From: Alphaproteobacteria bacterium
GTDB lineage: Bacteria > Pseudomonadota > Alphaproteobacteria > Rhodobacterales > Rhodobacteraceae
Length of the DNA: 41,711 nt
NCBI GenBank assembly: GCA_030424645.1
Contig: JAUHWP010000013.1
Location: 1 to 41,711 of the forward strand
Direction: 5' to 3'
Shown: piece after piece, positions 36,666 to 41,711 of the stretch
Numbering within the stretch: position 1 is the first letter of the stretch
How the letters are laid out: each line of letters starts with the position of its first letter
Made by a program: the position numbers and the translations under genes
The notes under the pieces: generated by a model
Database searches by the model: none
Seen by the model: only the letters and a program-made list of their open reading frames with translations
Told to the model about the DNA's origin: nothing

Positions 36666-37944
36666 AGCGCAGCGCCTCGACCGGGTTCATCCGGGCCGCT
36701 TTGCGCGCCGGAAACAGGGTGACAAGAAAGGACAGGGTCAGCGACAGGCCAACGGCCGAGGCCACGTCCCAGAACTCCAGCTTGGCGGGCAGGCGATAGA
36801 TGCCCCGGATCGACGGATCCCACACCCCGCCCCCGGCAAAGTAATCCACCACCGAGAAGATGGCGTCGATGTTGATGGCAAACAGGCAGCCAAGGATAAC
36901 GCCTGCGATGGTGCCGACAATCCCCGTCAACGACCCGCACAGGAAGAACACGCGCAAGATCGACCCTTCGGTCAGGCCCATGGTGCGCAGGATGCCGATA
37001 TCGCGCCCCTTGTTCTTCACCAGCATGATCAGGCCGGATGTGATGTTCATCGACGCGATCAGCACCAGCACGGACAGGATGATGAACATCACGTTATCTT
37101 CCATATCCAGCGCCCGCAGGAACGCGCCCGAGCGGTCGCGCCATGTCCAATAGGATGACGGTTCCCCGGTCGCGGTCAGGATATCCTCGATCAAACGGTC
37201 CACGCGTTCCGGGTCTTGGACAATGACCTCGATCTGGTCGGCGGTGCCTTCGCGGTTGAAAAAGCTCTGTGCCTCGGCAAAGGGCAGATAGACGCGGGTG
37301 CGGTCGATGTCCCAGCGCCCGGCGGTGAAGATATAGGTCACATCATAGGCGTTCACCCGCGGGCTGGTGCCAAAGGCGGTTTTCACCCCGTTGGGCGAGG
37401 TGATCTTGATCTTGTCCCCCAGCCCGATGCCCAGTTCCGCCGCCACGCCCGAGCCGATGGCGATGCCGTCCTCGAACGCCGTGATATCGCCCACGAAACT
37501 TTCAGGGTTGGCCACACGCGGGATCGCCAGCAGGTCGTCATAGGTGATGCCAAACACCTCGACCCCGGCGTTGTTCTGACCCGCATTGGCCATGACCTGA
37601 CCCTTGATCAGGGGGGCCGCCCGCAAGACGCCGGGCACCTGGGCGATCCGTGTGGCCCACCCGTCGTAATCGGTGATCGTGTTTTCGACCTGGCCGGCAT
37701 CATTCACATGGCTTTGGGCAAACACTTCGACATGGGCGTTGGCCCCAAGGATCGTGTCGACGAATTCATCGCGGAACCCGGTGCGCACGGCCAGGGTGAT
37801 GATCAGGGCGGCAACCGCCAGCGTGATGCCGATCAGGCTGATCCATGTCATCGTGCTGACGCCCCCATCGGCGCGTCGCGCCCGCAGGTATCGCCACGCA
37901 ATCTGCCACTCGAACCGGGAAAACGGGGCTGTGTGTTTGGACAC
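36658..37944 (-). CDS. lolC: Lipoprotein-releasing system permease LolC/LolE
   Basis: Inner-membrane subunit of the Lol transporter, 428 aa. One N-terminal helix ([27 protein letters not shown]), a large periplasmic MacB-like domain (about residues 50-270), and three C-terminal helices in an FtsX-like domain. Start [21 protein letters not shown] is typical. The GTG at 37944 has GGAG 6 nt upstream; a frame to 38097 is open but the extra 51 residues have no family likeness. A single LolC/E-type gene is usual in alphaproteobacteria, so the product probably forms a homodimer. Confidence 0.93.
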   Translation of the reverse strand: MSKHTAPFSRFEWQIAWRYLRARRADGGVSTMTWISLIGITLAVAALIITLAVRTGFRDEFVDTILGANAHVEVFAQSHVNDAGQVENTITDYDGWATRIAQVPGVLRAAPLIKGQVMANAGQNNAGVEVFGITYDDLLAIPRVANPESFVGDITAFEDGIAIGSGVAAELGIGLGDKIKITSPNGVKTAFGTSPRVNAYDVTYIFTAGRWDIDRTRVYLPFAEAQSFFNREGTADQIEVIVQDPERVDRLIEDILTATGEPSSYWTWRDRSGAFLRALDMEDNVMFIILSVLVLIASMNITSGLIMLVKNKGRDIGILRTMGLTEGSILRVFFLCGSLTGIVGTIAGVILGCLFAINIDAIFSVVDYFAGGGVWDPSIRGIYRLPAKLEFWDVASAVGLSLTLSFLVTLFPARKAARMNPVEALRYE

Positions 37945-38271
37945 CTGTGTCTCCTGACATGTGATCTTTCGCGGCAAGTTGGGGGTTCCGGGGGGTAACG
38001 TCAAGCAGCGCGGGTAAAACCGGCCCGGTTCCGCCTTCCGCCCAAGTCCCAGATAAGCTGTGGAGAAACAAATGTTTTCTGTGGACAACTCGTTCACACG
38101 CGAAAGTTTGTCTTTACAGGGAGTCAGTGACCTGACACCATATCTAGTAAGGGCAAGGCGCAGAGAACGCCGAACCTAGTACAGGCATCAAGTCTTAGTG
38201 GCCGCTTTTGGTCTGATCCCGACCATCTGCCCGAGGCGACAGAAGACTGAAACGAATGGAAGGACAACACC
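37945..38271. other. 327-nt divergent control region (lolC / YbjN gene)
   Basis: No gene is visible. It holds the promoters of lolC (leftward) and of the YbjN-domain gene (rightward). Two direct DnaA-box-like sites, TGTGGAGAA (38059-38067) and TGTGGACAA (38080-38088), each 8 of 9 to TGTGGATAA, lie 21 nt apart. A 14-nt palindrome GTCAG-N4-CTGAC sits at 38123-38136 and could be an operator. Confidence 0.5.
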
Positions 38272-38775
38272 ATGTCCGCGACCGAGCAGTTTATCGAAAG
38301 TGACGACCTTCACCCGATCGACATCGTCGAAAGCATTGCAGAACACCACGCGTGGGAATTCGACCGGGTGGCGGATGACCAGATCGCCATGGCGGTCGAA
38401 GGACAGTGGCGAACCTATTCGCTGACCCTGGCATGGTCGCCCTATGACGAAACGCTGCGCCTGATCTGCACGTTCGAGATGGAGCCGCCGGACGACAGCC
38501 TGCCACGGTTGTTCGACGCCCTGAACCGCACCAATGACATGTGCTGGACCGGGGCGTTCACCTATTGGCACGAACAGCGCCTGATGGTGTATCGCTATGG
38601 GCTTGCGCTGACCGGTGGGCAAATCGTCAGCCCGCAGCAGATTGACCGGCTGATCGCAAGCGCCGTGGCCACGTCCGAGCGGTTTTACCCCGCCTTCCAA
38701 CTGGTCTGCTGGACCGATCGCAGCGTGGAAGACGCGCTTCAGGTCGCCATCGCCGAGGCATATGGCCGCGCCTGA
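38272..38775 (+). CDS. YbjN domain-containing protein
   Basis: 167-aa cytosolic protein, single YbjN domain fold. Typical segments are PIDIVESIAEHHAWEFDRV at the N-terminus, LICTFEMEPPDDSLPRLFD, and a C-terminal helix NTERFYPAFQ-like (SERFYPAFQLVCW). The family resembles type III secretion chaperones in fold and is linked to stress tolerance in E. coli, but its role here is unknown. A GGAAGGA ribosome site lies 6 nt before the ATG. It is followed by a strong terminator, so it is probably monocistronic. Confidence 0.9.
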   Translation: MSATEQFIESDDLHPIDIVESIAEHHAWEFDRVADDQIAMAVEGQWRTYSLTLAWSPYDETLRLICTFEMEPPDDSLPRLFDALNRTNDMCWTGAFTYWHEQRLMVYRYGLALTGGQIVSPQQIDRLIASAVATSERFYPAFQLVCWTDRSVEDALQVAIAEAYGRA

Positions 38776-38803
38776 AGCCAACCCGTAACACGCCTTTGGA
38801 ACG

Positions 38804-38827
38804 GCCCGGCCTCTGCCGGGCTTTTTT
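38804..38827 (+). terminator. Rho-independent terminator after the YbjN gene
   Basis: A perfect 7-bp stem GCCCGGC / GCCGGGC with a CTCT loop is followed by six T. It lies 29 nt after the YbjN gene stop and is the clearest terminator in the window. Confidence 0.92.
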
Positions 38828-38884
38828 GCTGGCCCCCTGCCCGACCCGCGCGTTATCCATGGCTACAACAACGGAGGAACCATC

Positions 38885-39709
38885 ATGAAGGCTGGGGACA
38901 TGAAAACGCTCGAGGCGCGCGGACTGGTGCTTCTGGGCTGTGGCAAGATGGGGTCGGCAATGCTGGAGGGCTGGCTGGCGCAGGGGCTGCCCGCCGGGTC
39001 GGTCTGGGTGAACGATCCCCATCCATCGGATTGGCTTTCGGGAACGGGTGTGAACGTGAACACCGGCCTGCCGGCCCATCCGGCCATCGTTCTGGTTGCC
39101 GTGAAACCGCAGATGATGACCGATGCGCTGCCGACCCTCGCGGGGTTCGGGAACGGCGATACGCTGTTTCTATCGGTCGCCGCCGGCACGCCCATCGCAA
39201 CGTATGAGGCGATGCTGGGTGACCAGACCCCCCTCATTCGCGCTATGCCCAACACCCCCGCCGCGATCGGGCGCGGGATCACCGCGATTTGTGGCAATAA
39301 CCACGCCACCGACGCGCATCTGGGCATGGCCGAAGCACTGTTGTCCGCTGTTGGGCAAGTGGTCCGGCTTGACGGCGAACACCAGATGGATGCCGTGACC
39401 GCCGTGTCGGGGTCCGGTCCAGCCTATGTCTTTCACCTGATCGAAACGCTGGCGGCGGCTGGTGCCGCGCAAGGTCTGTCGCCGGAATTGTCGATGCAGC
39501 TGGCCAAGGCCACCGTTGGCGGGGCGGGTGCATTGGCCGAACAGGCAGACGATGATCCGGCGCAACTGCGCAGGAACGTCACCAGCCCCGGCGGCACAAC
39601 CGCCGCCGCGCTTGAGGTATTGATGAATGAAACCGACGGCTTCCCGGCGCTTTTGACCCGCGCTGTCGCCGCCGCCGCCAACCGATCCAAGGAGCTTGCC
39701 AATGGGTGA
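38885..39709 (+). CDS. proC: Pyrroline-5-carboxylate reductase
   Basis: Last step of proline synthesis: NAD(P)H-dependent reduction of pyrroline-5-carboxylate. 274 aa. The Rossmann motif is VLLGCGKMGSAMLEGWL at residues 13-29. Conserved catalytic and substrate segments are IRAMPNTPAAIGRGI, AVSGSGPAYVFHLIETLA and VTSPGGTTAAALEVL. The ATG has GGAGG 7 nt upstream. The next gene (csaA) starts 8 nt before the proC stop, so the two are coupled. Confidence 0.96.
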   Translation: MKAGDMKTLEARGLVLLGCGKMGSAMLEGWLAQGLPAGSVWVNDPHPSDWLSGTGVNVNTGLPAHPAIVLVAVKPQMMTDALPTLAGFGNGDTLFLSVAAGTPIATYEAMLGDQTPLIRAMPNTPAAIGRGITAICGNNHATDAHLGMAEALLSAVGQVVRLDGEHQMDAVTAVSGSGPAYVFHLIETLAAAGAAQGLSPELSMQLAKATVGGAGALAEQADDDPAQLRRNVTSPGGTTAAALEVLMNETDGFPALLTRAVAAAANRSKELANG

Positions 39710-40040
39710 TCTGAGTTTTGATGATTTTCTGAAAGTGGATATTCGCAAAGGCACGATCACCCGCGCCGAACCCTTTCCCGAAGCCCGCAAACCCGCCATC
39801 AAGCTATGGGTCGATTTCGGGGCAGAGCTGGGCGAAAAGAAAAGCTCGGCGCAGATCACCGTGCATTACGACCCGGAAACACTGGTGGGCAAAGAGGTAC
39901 TGGCGGTCGTCAACTTCCCCCCACGCCAGATCGGCCCGCTGATGAGCGAGGTTCTGGTCCTTGGTGTGCCCGACGAGAATGAAGAGGTCGTGCTGCTGAC
40001 CCCCGACAAATCCGTGCCCAACGGTGCAAGGATGTATTGA
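39702..40040 (+). CDS. csaA: CsaA-type tRNA-binding/chaperone protein
   Basis: 112-aa OB-fold protein similar to the C-terminal tRNA-binding domain of methionyl-tRNA synthetase. Typical CsaA segments are FLKVDIRKGTITRAEPFPEA, KPAIKLWVDFG, KKSSAQITVHYDPE, and VVNFPPRQIGPLMSEVLVLG. It binds tRNA and has been given chaperone activity in Bacillus; a dimer is expected. ATG 39702 has AAGGAG 7 nt upstream, inside the end of proC. Its stop shares one base with the next start (TGATG). Confidence 0.93.
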   Translation: MGDLSFDDFLKVDIRKGTITRAEPFPEARKPAIKLWVDFGAELGEKKSSAQITVHYDPETLVGKEVLAVVNFPPRQIGPLMSEVLVLGVPDENEEVVLLTPDKSVPNGARMY

Positions 40041-40990
40041 TGAAGCTGTTTATCTCGCGCCCCTTGCCCGACGCTGTGATCGACCGCGCCCGCAAGGGGT
40101 TCGATGTGACATTGCGCACCCAAACCACCTCGATGTCGCGCGATGAGATGGTGGCCAGCCTGCGCGACTACGATCTGGTGCTGCCGACGCTTGGCGATCT
40201 CTATTCTGCCGACGTGTTTGACGCAGCGGGCGATATCCGCGCCAAGCTGCTGGCGAATTTCGGCGTCGGCTATAACCATATCGACGTGGACGCCGCCCGC
40301 GCCCATGGGATCGCTGTATCCAACACACCGGGCGCTGTGACGGACGCGACCGCCGACACCGCGATGACCTTGATCCTGATGACCGCACGGCGGGCGGGCG
40401 AAGGCGAACGCATGGTGCGGGCGGGTCGTTGGGACGGCTGGCACCCGACGCAGATGCTGGGGCTGCACGTTACCGGCAAAACCGTCGGCATTATCGGCAT
40501 GGGCCGTATCGGTGAAGCCATCGCGGCCCGTTCCCACCATGGGTTCGGCATGGATGTGGTGTTCTTCAACCGATCCCCGAAATCGCTGCCCTTCCCGGCG
40601 CGTCAGCGGGACAGCCTTCAGGACGTGGCAGGCGCCTGCGACATCCTGGTGATCGCGGTGCCCGGTGGTGCGGACACCCGGCACCTGATCGGCGCCGAGA
40701 CCTTCGCCGCCATGCGCGGCCACGCCATTCTGATCAACATTGCACGCGGCGAGATCGTGGACGAAGCCGCCCTGATCGCGGCACTCGACGCCGGTCAGAT
40801 CGCTGGTGCGGGTCTGGATGTGTACGAGTTTGAACCCAAGGTGCCTGACGCCCTGATCGCGCGGGAAAACGTGACCTTGCTGCCCCATCTGGGCACAGCG
40901 ACGCTAGAGGTTCGGACCGCAATGGGAATGCTGGCGGTGGACAATCTGGAAGCCTTCGCGGCAGGCAAACCGCTGGTCAGCCCGGTGTGA
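40040..40990 (+). CDS. D-2-hydroxyacid dehydrogenase (glyoxylate/hydroxypyruvate reductase-like)
   Basis: 316-aa NAD(P)-dependent dehydrogenase. The substrate domain has ANFGVGYNHIDVDAARAHG. The dinucleotide motif is GKTVGIIGMGRIGEAIAAR. Catalytic residues are Arg in LINIARGEIVDEAAL, Glu in GLDVYEFEPKVP, and His in TLLPHLGTATLEV. Arg in FFNRSPK after the second strand suggests NADPH preference, as in glyoxylate/hydroxypyruvate reductases. Coupled to csaA by TGATG. Its stop lies 14 nt inside the convergent tdk fragment. Exact substrate is not determined. Confidence 0.92.
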   Translation: MKLFISRPLPDAVIDRARKGFDVTLRTQTTSMSRDEMVASLRDYDLVLPTLGDLYSADVFDAAGDIRAKLLANFGVGYNHIDVDAARAHGIAVSNTPGAVTDATADTAMTLILMTARRAGEGERMVRAGRWDGWHPTQMLGLHVTGKTVGIIGMGRIGEAIAARSHHGFGMDVVFFNRSPKSLPFPARQRDSLQDVAGACDILVIAVPGGADTRHLIGAETFAAMRGHAILINIARGEIVDEAALIAALDAGQIAGAGLDVYEFEPKVPDALIARENVTLLPHLGTATLEVRTAMGMLAVDNLEAFAAGKPLVSPV

Positions 40991-41336
40991 TCGAGGCGTC
41001 GCCCCCTGTGTCACCCACCGCTTCGCGCCAATGTCGGCGGCAGAGCGAAACATATGTTTCGTTCCCGCCGATCTGGACCTGATCGCCAGCGGTCAGCACA
41101 TTGCCTTCCCCGTCCTGACGCACAACCATGGTGGCCTTCTTGCCACAATGGCAGATCGTGCGGACCTCGCGCATTTCATCAGCCAGCGCCAACAAAGCAG
41201 CAGAACCGGGAAACAGCTTGCCCTGAAAATCCACGCGCAACCCATAGCACATGACCGGCACGCCCAGATCATCGACCACGCGCGCCAGTTGCCAGACCTG
41301 TCCGGGTTCAAGGAACTGGGCTTCGTCGATGAATTC
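40977..41336 (-). CDS. tdk: Thymidine kinase, C-terminal two-thirds only (cut at a junction)
   Basis: Type II thymidine kinase, which phosphorylates thymidine in the salvage pathway. Only about 118 C-terminal residues are present: FIDEAQFLEPGQVWQLARV, CYGLRVDFQGKLFPGSAAL, and the zinc lid with TICHCGKKATM and ETYVSLCRRHW (Cys pairs). The N-terminal ~75 residues with the P-loop are absent. Upstream of FIDEAQ the frame runs into unrelated residues (KKRLKE and beyond) that are antisense to a DUF1402-like gene. The break falls on a GAATTC at 41331-41336. As shown the gene cannot make an active enzyme; in the source genome it is probably intact. Confidence 0.88.
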   Translation of the reverse strand, partial: EFIDEAQFLEPGQVWQLARVVDDLGVPVMCYGLRVDFQGKLFPGSAALLALADEMREVRTICHCGKKATMVVRQDGEGNVLTAGDQVQIGGNETYVSLCRRHWREAVGDTGGDASITPG

Positions 41337-41711
41337 TTTCAGGCGCTTTTTCGTTGCGACCGCGGCCGCGCTTGCCGTCGTCCTGACCGGTTCGCTGCCG
41401 GCGCCGGTGGCAGCCGCCGATGTCATCGTGGTTCCTCCCGGCAACCAGTTCGAGAGGCAGCCCCGCGTCGACAAGGGGTCCCGCGCCCTGACGGCGATGG
41501 GCGGCGGATCGTTCAAGACCAAGTATGACAAGGTCTACAACCTTCTGAAGGGCAACCCGAAGCTGATCGCCGAGATCAAGCGGGTTGCCGGAATCTACGG
41601 CATCGACCCGATCCACGTCATCGGCGCGATCGTCGGCGAGCACACCTATAACATCGACACCTACGACTCGCTGCAGACCTACTACGTCAAGGCGATGCAG
41701 TACGTGTCGGA
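41329..41711 (+). CDS. Secreted DUF1402-like protein, 5' part (runs off the right edge)
   Basis: Open from ATG 41329 to the end of the window without a stop (127 codons). A signal peptide is clear (MNSFRRFFVATAAALAVVL, then TGSLPAPVAAA, cleavage after AAA). The mature part reads IVVPPGNQFERQP, FKTKYDKVYNLLKGNPKL, and YGIDPIHVIGAIVGEHTYN, which I recognise as DUF1402, a family of exported proteins mostly from Rhizobiales (Rhizobium, Agrobacterium, Mesorhizobium). The family's role is unknown. It is not expected next to tdk in a Rhodobacterales genome; see the junction finding. The true start may differ if the first codons belong to the tdk side. Confidence 0.8.
   Translation, partial: MNSFRRFFVATAAALAVVLTGSLPAPVAAADVIVVPPGNQFERQPRVDKGSRALTAMGGGSFKTKYDKVYNLLKGNPKLIAEIKRVAGIYGIDPIHVIGAIVGEHTYNIDTYDSLQTYYVKAMQYVS

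Noticed and set aside
41337-41531. Extension of the tdk frame beyond the junction as a longer 184-codon protein
   Set aside because: The added residues are antisense to the DUF1402-like signal peptide and are not thymidine kinase sequence.

Overview
The window is about 62% GC and reads as ordinary chromosomal DNA of an alphaproteobacterium of the Rhodobacterales (Roseobacter/Rhodobacter group). The evidence is family-typical proteins in family-typical neighbourhoods: an FdVI-type ferredoxin, a DUF484-xerC pair, a phosphatidylcholine synthase (pcs), a YcjX/YcjF pair, and short AT-cored intergenic hairpins of the kind seen in this group. Genes are tightly packed. Many start codons overlap the preceding stop by 1 to 8 nt, and several starts are GTG or TTG. 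I found no rRNA, tRNA, CRISPR array, transposase, phage gene or integron.

Layout. 1-5.0 kb: rluB (cut by the left edge), xseA (-), purD (+), then a minus-strand pair of an adrenodoxin-type ferredoxin and a secreted FG-GAP-like protein. 5.0-9.0 kb: a small one-helix membrane protein, prmA and an MFS carrier (all -), divergent from a YeeE/TsuA-type sulfur transporter (+) that ends at a large inverted repeat. 9.0-14.5 kb: priA (-), divergent from a short transaldolase/FSA gene, DUF484-xerC and pcs (all +). 14.5-20.9 kb, all minus: an operon uvrC-pgsA-moaD-moaE, and upstream of it an operon of an S49 peptidase, a 54-residue membrane-anchored zinc-ribbon protein, a Ca2+/Na+ antiporter and a pteridine-reductase-like SDR. 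20.9-29.4 kb, all minus: an ABC-2 exporter pair, ogt, ileS, and ycjX-GNAT-ycjF. 29.5-31.4 kb: truA and a DUF533/TerB-like protein (+). 31.4-35.3 kb: a PLP decarboxylase (-), divergent from parE and a small AT-richer membrane protein (+). 35.4-38.0 kb: a c-type cytochrome lipoprotein, lolD and lolC/E (-). 38.2-41.0 kb: a YbjN-domain protein, then proC-csaA-2-hydroxyacid dehydrogenase (+).

The genes serve mainly housekeeping roles: DNA replication and repair (xseA, priA, uvrC, ogt, xerC, parE), translation and RNA modification (rluB, prmA, truA, ileS, csaA), membrane lipid and envelope biogenesis (pcs, pgsA, lolCD, YcjX/F), molybdopterin synthesis (moaDE) and central metabolism.

I did not find a convincing new multi-gene system. 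The strongest anomaly is at the right edge. A thymidine kinase gene (tdk, -) loses its ATP-binding N-terminal half at 41331-41336, exactly at a GAATTC, and the remaining ~375 nt encode, on the opposite strand, the start of a secreted protein I recognise as the rhizobial DUF1402 family. That looks like a chimeric join (cloning or assembly) rather than native gene order, and it should be resolved before anything at that end is interpreted. Lesser points of interest are the 54-aa zinc-ribbon gene, the GNAT gene coupled between ycjX and ycjF, two DnaA-box-like intergenic regions, and the intergenic inverted repeats.
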